This document shows, piece by piece, positions 1 to 8,202 of a stretch of DNA of 27,224 nucleotides. Where the stretch lies: positions 1-27,224 of the forward strand of contig CAZWOB010000026.1 in NCBI GenBank assembly GCA_964635295.1, read 5' to 3'. Source of the stretch: Waddlia sp964635295. GTDB taxonomy: Bacteria > Chlamydiota > Chlamydiia > Chlamydiales > Waddliaceae. The number at the start of each line of letters is the position of its first letter. The first letter of the stretch is position 1. The notes beneath the pieces were generated by a model, which saw only the letters and a list, made by a program, of their open reading frames with translations, was not told where the DNA came from and did no database searches. The position numbers and the translations under genes were made by a program.

Positions 1-60
1 TAAAATAAACGATATTTATTATATTTAATAAGAGTATATAAAGCAAACGATAATAAGAAT

Positions 61-94
61 TAAAAAAATAACTTTACATTTTAATGAATGTAAA
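61..94 (-). terminator. possible terminator after menE
   Basis: On the minus strand an 8-bp hairpin (arms 87-94 and 73-80, loop 81-86) starts 17 nt past the menE stop and is followed by a T-rich stretch at 61-71. The stem holds only one G/C pair, so it is a weak candidate. The rest of 1-110 is very A+T-rich and shows no gene. Confidence 0.35.
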
Positions 95-110
95 AATTTT
101 AAATATTAAA

Positions 111-1202
111 TTAATTAATCAGGTGAAAAAGTTCATCAACTTTAACTTTTCCAAGTGGAGAAAATGGGATTTTTTTAACAGTTTTGACATCTGAAATTCT
201 TTCAAAAGGGAGGACTGAAGCATTATATCCATCTATCAGCTTGCCAATTTCACTGGCTTTACCTTCAACTGCTAATGTTAGCGCATATCCTGAACGATCA
301 TGAGGAACGGGAATAATGAACAGTGGACAGTTCAAGTTCATCTGTGATCTTAAATCTTCTATCTTTAATTGCAGCTGCATTACATTGACTAGTTCACCAT
401 TGATTTTGATCGTATCAGACCCTCTTCCAAAGACTTGCAGTATTCCTTGTTCAAACGCTCCCTTGTCCTCAGCTTCAAACCAGCCTTCAACTTTAGGATC
501 CTGCCACTCCGCATTCTCGTCTCCGGGAAAAGCATAGCCTGTCAGTAATGAAGCGCTTTTGATGATAATCTTTTGGTCGGGACCGATTCTTAGATCGACA
601 TGACGCAGAGGTTGATAGCAATCATAGGAACCTGGCAAAGCGGTTGCCACTTGTGAAGCGCATTCTGTCATCCCATAGCTTGGAACAGCATTCCACCCCA
701 ACTCCCAAGACCGGACAAACATCTGCTTTGAGATCACTCCTCCTCCAATGATGGTGAAGCGGTATGACTCAGGAGCCTGTTTGTTTAGATGAACAATATC
801 GTAGAGCTGTGCAGGTACCATGGCAGTAATGGTCGCTGAACAGGCGACAGCGGTCAGATAAAAATGAGAGGGATCCCATGAATCAATTTTGACAATCTCA
901 GCTCCACTAAGAAAAGCTCTGGCATAAATGCCCAGACCCCCAACATGGAAATCGGGAAGACAGTGAAGCCATCGATCATCTTTGGTCAACTCGAAATGAT
1001 GATTGACCGCATCTGCGGAAGCTAGCATCGCCTCCTTGGAAAGAGCGACACATTTATATCTTCCTGTCGTCCCTGATGTTGTCAGCCATATGTGGCCTTT
1101 AAGACTGAACTCGCTGAGCTGTTGTCTGATTTTATTTGATTCATCAACCGGCATTCTGGGATTAAGAAGAGTCAGAGTTTCGGCCGAGTTCCAATCGATC
1201 AT
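111..1202 (-). CDS. menE: o-succinylbenzoate--CoA ligase MenE
   Basis: Adenylate-forming ligase that activates o-succinylbenzoate to its CoA ester in classical menaquinone synthesis. Seen in the 363-aa product: phosphate-binding loop TTSGTTGRYK (residues 41-50), the YGMTE adenylation motif (176-180), a GRGSDTIKINGELVN hinge region, and near the C-terminus PLGKVKVDEL, which carries the catalytic-lysine position (K352). It is shorter than the roughly 450 residues of many MenE proteins, but the core motifs are intact. I chose ATG at 1202 because it overlaps the menC stop as ATGA, like other junctions in this cluster; an upstream in-frame TTG at 1232 would add 10 residues inside menC. It is the last gene of the minus-strand men block. 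Confidence 0.93.
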   Translation of the reverse strand: MIDWNSAETLTLLNPRMPVDESNKIRQQLSEFSLKGHIWLTTSGTTGRYKCVALSKEAMLASADAVNHHFELTKDDRWLHCLPDFHVGGLGIYARAFLSGAEIVKIDSWDPSHFYLTAVACSATITAMVPAQLYDIVHLNKQAPESYRFTIIGGGVISKQMFVRSWELGWNAVPSYGMTECASQVATALPGSYDCYQPLRHVDLRIGPDQKIIIKSASLLTGYAFPGDENAEWQDPKVEGWFEAEDKGAFEQGILQVFGRGSDTIKINGELVNVMQLQLKIEDLRSQMNLNCPLFIIPVPHDRSGYALTLAVEGKASEIGKLIDGYNASVLPFERISDVKTVKKIPFSPLGKVKVDELFHLIN

Positions 1203-2071
1203 AAGTGACGCCAGTGCAGCTCTTCCAGGCAATCGTCAAATCCAAAGCCATAGCCTAAAGGCGGGATGACAAGCCTTGCCTTGTTCATTTGAAACCGTTG
1301 ACTAAAAGCGTTGGGCTGGTAGACCAGATGAGATGCCAGCCCGCACACATTACGGCAACCAGAAACAGCTGCCGTATAAGCAGCAGCAGCCTGACCAAGC
1401 GGATGGTCAAGATAGGAAGTAAAGAGACATCTGGATGACGTCTCATCTTGTCTGGGCGCGTCAACTGCTGGTTTGATCACGCGAAGGGTGTGCTCCTCAC
1501 CTTCTTTAGCCCGGTCGAGGGCGAAAGGGATGCCGTACTCCGTCTCAAACTCTTTCCAGGTTTGCGGATCAAATGCAAAGGGATCTTCAATAAAATCAAA
1601 GCTCTTGAAATACGGTCTTGCGCGGCCAAGAAATTCAATAAATTGCCCCTTTGTAAGCTTGAAATTAAAGTCCATCCGGATTTTTTTATCCTCTGGCAAC
1701 TTTGGCAGAAGTTCAAGACATAAGCGGGGATCTTTGCATTTATAGATCTGAAACTCCTCAGGAAAGATATCTGAACCGATGAGACAGTGGGATTCAGGAA
1801 GTTCGAGATTTTCAAAAAGGTTGATCTTTTTGGAACGGGCCTGAGAGTCGATTAGAGCAAAATCGAGGGAGCGGGTCGTCATTGGGGTAAGCTGCCCCTC
1901 TCGAAGAAAGGATAGCTGTTGTTCCAAAGAGAGATCCCCCAACTCTTCCCAGGGATGGCAATCTGCGTACCCGACGGTATCATCCTCAAAAGTAAACTCT
2001 AATAGGGCCCCTTCCCTGTTTGTAAAGCCTTCTTGACCGATCAATTGATAAGGGGAAAAACGTATTCTCAT
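1199..2071 (-). CDS. menC: o-succinylbenzoate synthase MenC
   Basis: Enolase-superfamily dehydratase turning SHCHC into o-succinylbenzoate. In the 290-aa product the superfamily residues can be placed: the KxK pair K111/K113 (YKCK), metal ligands D134 (RMDFNF), E162 (FIEDP) and D186 (FALDR), and the opposite-face lysine K200 (VIKPAV). The protein is divergent and a little short compared with the usual 320 residues, but the ligand order and spacing fit MenC. The ATG start at 2071 overlaps the menA stop as ATGA and its stop overlaps menE in the same way, implying translational coupling of menA, menC and menE. Confidence 0.9.
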   Translation of the reverse strand: MRIRFSPYQLIGQEGFTNREGALLEFTFEDDTVGYADCHPWEELGDLSLEQQLSFLREGQLTPMTTRSLDFALIDSQARSKKINLFENLELPESHCLIGSDIFPEEFQIYKCKDPRLCLELLPKLPEDKKIRMDFNFKLTKGQFIEFLGRARPYFKSFDFIEDPFAFDPQTWKEFETEYGIPFALDRAKEGEEHTLRVIKPAVDAPRQDETSSRCLFTSYLDHPLGQAAAAYTAAVSGCRNVCGLASHLVYQPNAFSQRFQMNKARLVIPPLGYGFGFDDCLEELHWRHL

Positions 2072-2952
2072 GGAACCATCAATCCAATGCCAACAAGAGA
2101 TCCGACCAGTACATGAACCAAGGCAGCCATTCCAAGGAATCTGTTATAAATCATACCGGGAGGCTGCTTCCACACGCCTCTGACTAACGTTAGTGCTATC
2201 GGCGCCGCCAATAGAGGCAGAAGGGCGGCCCATACTTCCCCTCTAAACAACCAGTACACATTAAGTCCATAAGCGATCACCAACAACAGTGTCACCTCCC
2301 ATCGCGCGAAGAGGAGGCCGAAACGGACAGGCAGCGTGTATTTCTTAGCTTTTTCATCCCCTTCGACATCTCGCATGTTATTGACTGCGATCAATACAGT
2401 TGCCAGAAGACCAGCCTGAGCTCCGGCGACCAGCGATTGCGGGGTGACAGACCCCATCTGTAGGTAGTACACTGAACAAGTAGCAACAAAGCCGAAAAAG
2501 ATCAAAACAAAGATGTCTCCCAATCCTGTGTAGGCAAGAGGATAAGGGCCTCCCGTATAAAGATACCCACAACCAACTGAAATCAGCAGGATGACCGTTA
2601 GCGGAAGACCTCCAGCAATCATCAAGGGGATGCCAAACAACAGCGCAAGAGCAAAACACATCATTCCCCCTGCCATCACCTGTTGAAAGCTTAACATTCC
2701 TGACTGAGTAACCCTTACCGGTCCCAATCTTTCTTCTGTGTCCGCTCCTTTTTTAAAATCCAGAGCATCGTTAACCAGATTTGTTCCCAGCTGTACACAG
2801 ATCGCGGCCAGAAGGGCGTATAGAGAAATTTCCCAATTGATCGTTGCACCATCATTTTTGGCTAACATCGTGGCCAGAAACACGGGAATAAACGCAGCCG
2901 TGAGCGTCTTCGGCCTTGAGGCCATCAGCCAAGGTTTCACTCTATAGATCAT
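2068..2952 (-). CDS. menA: 1,4-dihydroxy-2-naphthoate polyprenyltransferase MenA
   Basis: UbiA-family integral membrane prenyltransferase that attaches the polyprenyl tail to DHNA, giving demethylmenaquinone. The 294-aa product shows the first Asp-rich motif NDALDFKKGAD (61-71) and the second NNMRDVEGD (191-199), separated by several hydrophobic helices, as expected for the family. I take ATG 2952 (MIYRVKPWLMASRPKTL) as the start; it lies 4 nt after the menB stop and matches usual MenA N-termini. A frame extension to 3036 would overlap menB and adds a basic stretch that does not look like MenA. Its end overlaps menC by 4 nt. Confidence 0.93.
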   Translation of the reverse strand: MIYRVKPWLMASRPKTLTAAFIPVFLATMLAKNDGATINWEISLYALLAAICVQLGTNLVNDALDFKKGADTEERLGPVRVTQSGMLSFQQVMAGGMMCFALALLFGIPLMIAGGLPLTVILLISVGCGYLYTGGPYPLAYTGLGDIFVLIFFGFVATCSVYYLQMGSVTPQSLVAGAQAGLLATVLIAVNNMRDVEGDEKAKKYTLPVRFGLLFARWEVTLLLVIAYGLNVYWLFRGEVWAALLPLLAAPIALTLVRGVWKQPPGMIYNRFLGMAALVHVLVGSLVGIGLMVP

Positions 2953-2956
2953 CGTT

Positions 2957-3790
2957 TTATGGCAACCGCTTGAATTTTTTAAAGTCAGGTTCACGCTTCT
3001 CAAGAAACGCTTGCCTCCCCTCTTGAGCTTCTTCACTCATGTAATAGAGAAGTGTCGCGTTTCCTGCCAGGTCCAATAGACCGATCTGGCCGTCGCAGTC
3101 TGCATTCATTGCTGTTTTCAAACAGCGGAGCGCCAATGGAGAATGTCCCAGCATCTCGCGGCACCACCTGATAGTCTCTTCTTCCAGCTCAGCCAGAGGG
3201 ACAACAGTATTCACCAATCCCATCTCTAACGCTTTCTGCGCATTGTATTGACGGCACAGAAACCAGATTTCACGCGCTTTTTTCTGGCCGACGATACGCG
3301 CCAGATAACTGCTTCCAAGCCCTCCATCGAACGATCCCACTTTTGGTCCCACTTGACCATAGATCGCATTATCTGCTGATATTGTCAGGTCGCAGACAAG
3401 ATGCAGCACGTGGCCGCCACCGATCGCATATCCTGCGACCATTGCGACAACAGGCTTTGGAAGTTGCCTGATCTGCTTTTGAAGGTCTAAAACATTTAAA
3501 CGGGGAACTCCGTCACCGCCAACGTAACCTTCGTCACCTCGCACGCGTTGGTCTCCTCCGGAACAAAAGGCCATCTCGCCTTGTCCAGTGAGCACCACGC
3601 ATCCGATGGACTCGTCATTTCTGCAATGTTGGAATGCATCCTGCATTTCCAACACGGTTTCCGGGCGGAAAGCGTTGCGGACATCCGGGCGGTTGATCGT
3701 TATTTTCGCGATTCCGTCCGGTGTTTTTTCAAAGAGAATATCCTGATATGATTTAACCGATTCCCACTGTGCTGCTGTCGCTGTTGTCAT
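2957..3790 (-). CDS. menB: 1,4-dihydroxy-2-naphthoyl-CoA synthase MenB
   Basis: Crotonase-fold enzyme that closes the second ring of naphthoate from o-succinylbenzoyl-CoA. The 277-aa product contains the family signatures GGDQRVRG (oxyanion loop, about 78-85), GYAIGGGHVLHLVCDLTIS (120-138) and GQVGPKVGSFDGGLG (145-159), plus the typical C-terminal EKREPDFKKF tail. The length is normal. A good ribosome site, AAGGAGA, precedes ATG 3790. It stops 4 nt before menA. The gene upstream is a DUF2937-like membrane protein, with 58 nt between them. Confidence 0.96.
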   Translation of the reverse strand: MTTATAAQWESVKSYQDILFEKTPDGIAKITINRPDVRNAFRPETVLEMQDAFQHCRNDESIGCVVLTGQGEMAFCSGGDQRVRGDEGYVGGDGVPRLNVLDLQKQIRQLPKPVVAMVAGYAIGGGHVLHLVCDLTISADNAIYGQVGPKVGSFDGGLGSSYLARIVGQKKAREIWFLCRQYNAQKALEMGLVNTVVPLAELEEETIRWCREMLGHSPLALRCLKTAMNADCDGQIGLLDLAGNATLLYYMSEEAQEGRQAFLEKREPDFKKFKRLP

Positions 3791-3848
3791 TTATCTCTCC
3801 TTACACTGTAATTTCAAAGAAGAGGAGTCTAGCGAATCGTTCCCTTTT

Positions 3849-4367
3849 TCATGAATAGATTTTTTTTCCAAATAGAGAAAAAACACCGCAGATCATGCGG
3901 AAGGCGGCATAACCTAACCCCATTCCAACAACAGCATAGACGGCACCTTCCATCGTTAGCAGCAAGCCGGGCTGAAAGCTATGGACCGTTGCTTTGACGA
4001 TGTCCCAGTTGAGATGTTGGATAAAGGCAAATGGTCGATTGAAAGGCGTGGAATCCTGCAATGCGGCGAGCCCTTGGCTCAGCTCTGCATAGCGATCAAG
4101 CATCCCCTGCATCATCTGGCCATGCATGCTGATATCCGGATCCTGATGGCTCGTGAATTTCATTAAATATTCAGGGAGCTCCAGACCACTTTTGATGGCA
4201 GCCTGTTGAATTGCTCGAATATGTAGCTTCAATTCTTCCGCATGTCCTGCAAGACGATGGGTATACTGGGAGAGAAACTGAGGCGCTTGCGAAAACAGCA
4301 AGGCTCCAGTGACAACTAACAAACGGTCGATAATTCCTAGTAACCAGTTCCTCATACTTCCCACCAT
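3849..4367 (-). CDS. DUF2937-like membrane protein
   Basis: I do not know its function. The 172-aa product has a hydrophobic N-terminal segment (about 9-30), a soluble middle rich in Gln, His and Glu (about 35-130) and a C-terminal hydrophobic helix (about 134-162). The pattern of an N-terminal helix followed by Q.P.F..QY..RL..H..E recalls DUF2937 proteins, an assignment from memory. It sits between menD and menB, the position menH often holds, but it has no alpha/beta-hydrolase features such as a GxSxG nucleophile elbow, so it is not MenH. ATG 4355 is an alternative start, with GGTGGGA just upstream. It may be cotranscribed with menB-A-C-E. Confidence 0.7.
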   Translation of the reverse strand: MVGSMRNWLLGIIDRLLVVTGALLFSQAPQFLSQYTHRLAGHAEELKLHIRAIQQAAIKSGLELPEYLMKFTSHQDPDISMHGQMMQGMLDRYAELSQGLAALQDSTPFNRPFAFIQHLNWDIVKATVHSFQPGLLLTMEGAVYAVVGMGLGYAAFRMICGVFSLFGKKIYS

Positions 4368-4463
4368 AGCACTAGAAAGATTTGTTTACCAATTTACTCA
4401 TGCATTTAAAAATTATTCGCACTTGGAGCGACAAAATGCATTAGACATCCTATTATTAATGCT

Positions 4464-5459
4464 TTATATCTTAATAAGTTGGTCAATTCTGGAATAGTGC
4501 TCCCAAAAGTCTGCCGTCTGCCTGTTACAGGGAACAGCTTCAATCAAGCGCACGCCGTCATGGTTCAATTCAAGGCCCTCATCACGATAATAGTCGATAT
4601 TCCACATCTTAGCGAAGTGCTCAAAACCGATCCCGTGATTGTTTTGCAAGCAGGTACGATCGCTCATCCGGGAAAATATCATCCCCCCACCGTTATTGAT
4701 CACGACAATCGATATCTGCATCGGTTCTACCTGTTGCAATATCCAGGGCGCCGCTAAATCATATAAAGCAGTCAGGTCTCCAAGAATACACCAATTCGAT
4801 GGATTGGAAGGGTGCGCCATTCCTAAAAAAGTCGACAATTGGCCGTCAATGCCGTTCATTCCTCTTGATGCGTAAATATCGAGATCTTTGTTTTCATCTA
4901 CAGCAGCCAGGTCCCACTCACGTATCGGCATGCTGTTTCCCAGATACACAAGACTCATGTCTGGAATTGACGATGAGATTCTTCTCATCAAAGCGGGCTC
5001 AGATTTCGGAAAACGTTCAAATAGCTCAATCGTCATCTCTTTTAATTCGGGAGGTTCACGATACCATAGCTCAGGGTAATGGACGGACTCTTCGAATAGT
5101 TTTTCATAATCATCCTGAATCACCGCGCCCCAACTTAAACCTGGCCAGGGCAGGTGACTGAATGAACATAATGCCAACTCCCCTTCCTTCTTTTCCAAAT
5201 CCCTCCATATGCGGTGGGTCGGAACTCCGCCAATCCGGAAAATTCCATCGACCGATAAATCCCAAATATTTTTGAGGTGAGTGATCCGCATGCACTGCAG
5301 AAGGGGATGTTCCCGTAATCCTGAAACACCTTCAAGGTAGACGGGTGCATTGAGAGTTGTCAAAAAATCGACAACTGGCTCTTTTGCCGAATGAGGAATT
5401 GTGCTGACAATGATCAATGGCCTTTTGACCTGAGTGAAAAAACCGGCGATGGATTTCAT
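4464..5459 (-). CDS. menD: MenD C-terminal part (central and TPP-binding domains)
   Basis: SEPHCHC synthase (MenD) is a ThDP enzyme joining isochorismate and 2-oxoglutarate. This 331-aa frame carries the middle domain (from TQVKRPLIIVSTIP) and the ThDP/Mg-binding domain: YLGNSMPIREWD, SRGMNGIDGQLSTFLG, GDLTALYDL and VVINNGGGMIFS match the family. The N-terminal domain is in a separate frame ending at 5456. The two overlap as ATGA: this ATG spans 5457-5459 and the upstream TGA 5456-5458. A Shine-Dalgarno-like GAGGA (5469-5473) lies 9 nt upstream of the ATG. This is either a genuine two-subunit MenD or a one-base frameshift in a single gene. Combined length is 492 aa, against about 550 for E. 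coli MenD. Confidence 0.85.
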   Translation of the reverse strand: MKSIAGFFTQVKRPLIIVSTIPHSAKEPVVDFLTTLNAPVYLEGVSGLREHPLLQCMRITHLKNIWDLSVDGIFRIGGVPTHRIWRDLEKKEGELALCSFSHLPWPGLSWGAVIQDDYEKLFEESVHYPELWYREPPELKEMTIELFERFPKSEPALMRRISSSIPDMSLVYLGNSMPIREWDLAAVDENKDLDIYASRGMNGIDGQLSTFLGMAHPSNPSNWCILGDLTALYDLAAPWILQQVEPMQISIVVINNGGGMIFSRMSDRTCLQNNHGIGFEHFAKMWNIDYYRDEGLELNHDGVRLIEAVPCNRQTADFWEHYSRIDQLIKI

Positions 5460-5941
5460 AGCAAAGGTTCCTCGAAACTGATGTTCACGTGTGCCGGTCC
5501 GTTCATCTTCCACCCCTTTAATGAAGGGGATTCCTCTTTTTCTATGTCGATCTCAAAAGCGACATGTTTATGAAATAGCCCTGTCTGGTCTGCCGTTTGA
5601 GGAGCTCCGGTCCCTCTCATGACTCTTGGCCTGTCAGCTGTGATCATGATCAGCGGCACCCCGGAATAATAGGCCTCCATCACTGATGGAAGAAGTTCTG
5701 CTGCAGCTGTGCCTGACGTTGTCACAACTGCTGTGGGACAACCTGAAACTCGACTCCTTCCCAACGCAAAAAATCCTGCAGAGCGCTCTTCATACCAATA
5801 GTAGGTTTGCCAATGTTCTTGTTCCTCAATTTGAAAGACCAATGGGATATTTCGTCCGCCCGGACAAACGATGATGTCCCTTACACCATACCGCTTTAAT
5901 TCATTGATCAGACTGTTGGCTAAAATTCTATTCAAAGACAT
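5456..5941 (-). CDS. menD: MenD N-terminal part (Pyr domain)
   Basis: This 161-aa frame encodes the pyrimidine-binding domain of MenD. It starts with the usual LANSLINELKRYGV..IIVCPGGRNIPL opening, contains the catalytic Glu in YEERSAGFFALG (E52, equivalent to E. coli MenD E55), then VVTTSGTAAAELLPSVMEAY and PLIMITADRP. It ends at NISFEEPLL, where the Pyr domain of single-chain MenD proteins ends and the linker begins, so the break falls at a domain boundary. The start ATG 5941 is 8 nt after the menF stop, with only a weak GAGAT ribosome site. Active MenD would need both parts, since the ThDP site is formed between Pyr and PP domains. Confidence 0.85.
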   Translation of the reverse strand: MSLNRILANSLINELKRYGVRDIIVCPGGRNIPLVFQIEEQEHWQTYYWYEERSAGFFALGRSRVSGCPTAVVTTSGTAAAELLPSVMEAYYSGVPLIMITADRPRVMRGTGAPQTADQTGLFHKHVAFEIDIEKEESPSLKGWKMNGPAHVNISFEEPLL

Positions 5942-5949
5942 TTGTTATC

Positions 5950-6622
5950 TCATATATTCAACATTGCTCTTGTGGCTTCAAACTTCAAAGCTAATTCCCT
6001 TTGCTCATCTTTTTTTTCAGATCCTTCAACAAGACCGCCGCCGACACCAATGCGAATAGTTCCATTATTCCACTGAATATTTCGTATCGCTACATAACAA
6101 TAGAAAGCATCCCCGATTTTGACACCTACTGGAGAGCCATATCGACCTCTTGGCACCCGTTTGGCATAGTTTGAAAGCCATTTACCCCCATTTTGCTTTG
6201 GAAAAGCTCCAAGGGCTGGCGTGGGATGTAAAGAACGGACAAGCGATTCGATACAATCTGTACTGTTCAGTTGAACGGAGATTGGCGTTTTTGTATGGCT
6301 GAAATGAGACAAACGTAAAATTTCCGTTTCCCCTACTTTAACAACTCCAAAAGGAGCAAGTGACTCATAAATACCTTCTATGACCAGGTTGTGCTCTAAA
6401 CGAAGTTTGGGATTTTGGATGAGCTCGTCTTCACGACCGGATTCAACAGTGCCGGCTACGGCNNNNNNNNNNNNNNNNNNNNNNNNNNNNNNNNNNNNNN
6501 NNNNNNNNNNNNNNNNNNNNNNNNNNNNNNNNNNNNNNNNNNNNNNNNNNNNNNNNNNNNNNGGCTGCATGACCGACAGTTGTCGAAATGATTGACCCTT
6601 GACGAAGAAACGATGCGTTCAT
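5950..6622 (-). CDS. menF: isochorismate synthase MenF, interrupted by assembly gap
   Basis: Chorismate-utilising enzyme making isochorismate, the entry step to menaquinone. About 170 C-terminal residues are visible left of the gap: AVAGTVESGRED, LRLEHNLVIEGI, LHPTPALGAFPKQNGG, ERGRYG-like PRGRYGSPVG and GVGGGLVEGS are chorismate-binding family motifs. Right of the gap, ATG 6622 opens a frame beginning MNASFLRQGSIISTT, which I read as the MenF N-terminus; it starts 27 nt after the holB stop. The two pieces are out of frame across the 100 N, and a normal MenF (about 430 aa) would need roughly 0.6-0.75 kb here, so the gap size is a placeholder. The gene is probably intact in the organism. Confidence 0.85.
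6463..6562. other. assembly gap (100 N)
   Basis: Exactly 100 N, a conventional length for a gap of unknown size. It lies inside menF. The missing sequence is likely several hundred bases, judged from the missing MenF middle. Confidence 0.97.
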
Positions 6623-6649
6623 AACCGCAAGATTATTCTCACTTGAGTT

Positions 6650-7609
6650 CTAAATCAACCGTAAAAAGAAGTTCTCAAAACATATTTTCGGAGATGTTGA
6701 CCGGTCAAGCGAAATCAACGTTTCCTTAACGGCCAGCTCCACCATGTCCAGGGGGAGAGGATCTTTGTTCGCAACCGATTTGGACAATTCTGTAATTTTA
6801 TCAGGATTGAACAAAAGATCATGATTGCCTTTTACTTTAAGCAAATGCAGATCTCGATACCACATCTGCAAAGCCAGCAACAATTCCTTCACCCGCGATT
6901 TTTTACGCAGAGACACTGTGCCCTGGACTTCCTTTAACAATGACTCTTTTTGTGCGGAGGTCAGCATATCGGAGCGTTGATCTATCAGGTCATTTTTAAG
7001 CGCTGACTCCATCTCCTTGCTCTCTTCTTCTATCTGCGTTGCGAGTTGATTCGAAAGGTCCAGAATATGCGAATAGGAGTAGAGCGAACCATTTGCAACG
7101 GAATCCAGCACCAGCTGTTTGAGAGGACAGGATTTGTGAGCATTGCGGTGCTCTTCATCGATCGAAATTTTCTGACACCTGGACAAAACTGTGGATATGA
7201 TCTGTGAAGGATGTGAGGTTACAAGAATAATGACAGAGTCTTGTGCCGGCTCTTCGAATGTCTTAAGCAAGGCATTTGCGCTCGTTGGCAGCATTCTCTC
7301 AGCCTCATAAAGAATGAACACTTTTTTTTGCGCTTCGAACGGCGAAAGATAAACGTCTTCGGTCAGCCTTCTCATCGCCGAAATCGAGTGAAGTCCCACT
7401 TTTCCCTCTGGAACATAAGTGCGAATATCAGGATGTTCTTTTTTGTCGGTGCCTATTATCATACGCGCAAAACTGAGAACGATCTCTTTCTTTGGAGTAT
7501 CTTCAGAGCCCGAAAATAAAAGCGCATGCGGGATTCGGTCTGACTGGATAAGCTTTACAAGCTTATCTTTCGTCGCATCAAAACCTGGGATTGCATCGAA
7601 TTCATTCAT
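6650..7609 (-). CDS. holB: DNA polymerase III delta' subunit (HolB)
   Basis: Clamp-loader delta' subunit, helping load the beta clamp at the replication fork. The 319-aa product begins with the family pattern IPGFDATKDKL....IPHALLFSG, then has a degenerate P-loop (SGSEDTPKKE, no GKT), VFILYEAERMLPTSANALLKTFEEP and the SRC motif in VLSRCQ. A P-loop unable to bind ATP is expected of delta'. The four-cysteine zinc module found in many homologues is not evident. The start ATG 7609 overlaps the tmk stop as ATGA. tmk followed by holB, downstream of gyrA, matches the Chlamydia gene order. Confidence 0.9.
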   Translation of the reverse strand: MNEFDAIPGFDATKDKLVKLIQSDRIPHALLFSGSEDTPKKEIVLSFARMIIGTDKKEHPDIRTYVPEGKVGLHSISAMRRLTEDVYLSPFEAQKKVFILYEAERMLPTSANALLKTFEEPAQDSVIILVTSHPSQIISTVLSRCQKISIDEEHRNAHKSCPLKQLVLDSVANGSLYSYSHILDLSNQLATQIEEESKEMESALKNDLIDQRSDMLTSAQKESLLKEVQGTVSLRKKSRVKELLLALQMWYRDLHLLKVKGNHDLLFNPDKITELSKSVANKDPLPLDMVELAVKETLISLDRSTSPKICFENFFLRLI

Positions 7610-8202
7610 TTGAGAATTTTTATGACATCATTTAAGACATTTTCCGGAGACTGGTCAGCATTGATCACATGAATCCTTTCTGGATGCTTGTTTTTCAAGA
7701 CGTGAAAAGCATCTTTTACGCGTGAATGAAATTCTAAGGACTCTTTTTCAAGGCGGTCTTTCGATCTTTCCAGCCTTTTAAAAGCTTTTTCGGGCGAGAT
7801 ATCCAAAAAAAATGTGTGGTCAGGATGAAATCCCAGGCAAGCTTCCTCGCATAGGCGTTCGACCTGATCAATGCCGAGCTGACGTCCACCCCCCTGATAG
7901 GCAATTGTCGAATCGTTGAACCGATCGCAGATCACGATATATCCTTCATCAAGCGCCGGCTGGATCACCTCTTCCATATGCTGGACACGCGCCGCTAAAA
8001 AAAGGAGCATTTCAGCCCGAGGGCCAAAGGCAAAGGGTAAGTCAGGATCTAGCAAAACATCGCGAATAGACTCTCCGAATCCTGTTCCTCCAGGTTCTCT
8101 GGTGACCAGCACCTTTTTTCCTTCAGCCTTAAGATGGTTGGCGAGGTTCGCGATCAATGTTGTCTTGCCGGAGCCCTCGCCTCCTTCTACTGTGATGAAC
8201 AT
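7606..8202 (-). CDS. tmk: thymidylate kinase
   Basis: Phosphorylates dTMP to dTDP for DNA synthesis. The 198-aa product has the P-loop EGGEGSGKTT (6-15), TREPGGTGFGE (dTMP-binding), the DRF motif in VICDRFNDSTIAYQGGGR, and an RLERSKDRLE lid-like region; the length is typical. The start ATG lies within the last codons of gyrA (16-nt overlap in another frame), and the stop overlaps holB as ATGA, so translation of gyrA, tmk and holB is probably coupled. Confidence 0.97.
   Translation of the reverse strand: MFITVEGGEGSGKTTLIANLANHLKAEGKKVLVTREPGGTGFGESIRDVLLDPDLPFAFGPRAEMLLFLAARVQHMEEVIQPALDEGYIVICDRFNDSTIAYQGGGRQLGIDQVERLCEEACLGFHPDHTFFLDISPEKAFKRLERSKDRLEKESLEFHSRVKDAFHVLKNKHPERIHVINADQSPENVLNDVIKILK

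Noticed and set aside
1200..1232. TTG start for menE at 1232
   Set aside because: ATG 1202 forms an ATGA overlap with the menC stop, as at other junctions here, and the extension adds no conserved residues.
4464..5941. menD as a pseudogene
   Set aside because: All ThDP motifs are preserved on both sides of the single frame change, the break is at a domain boundary with a good restart site, and the rest of the pathway is intact; decay would be expected to leave more lesions.
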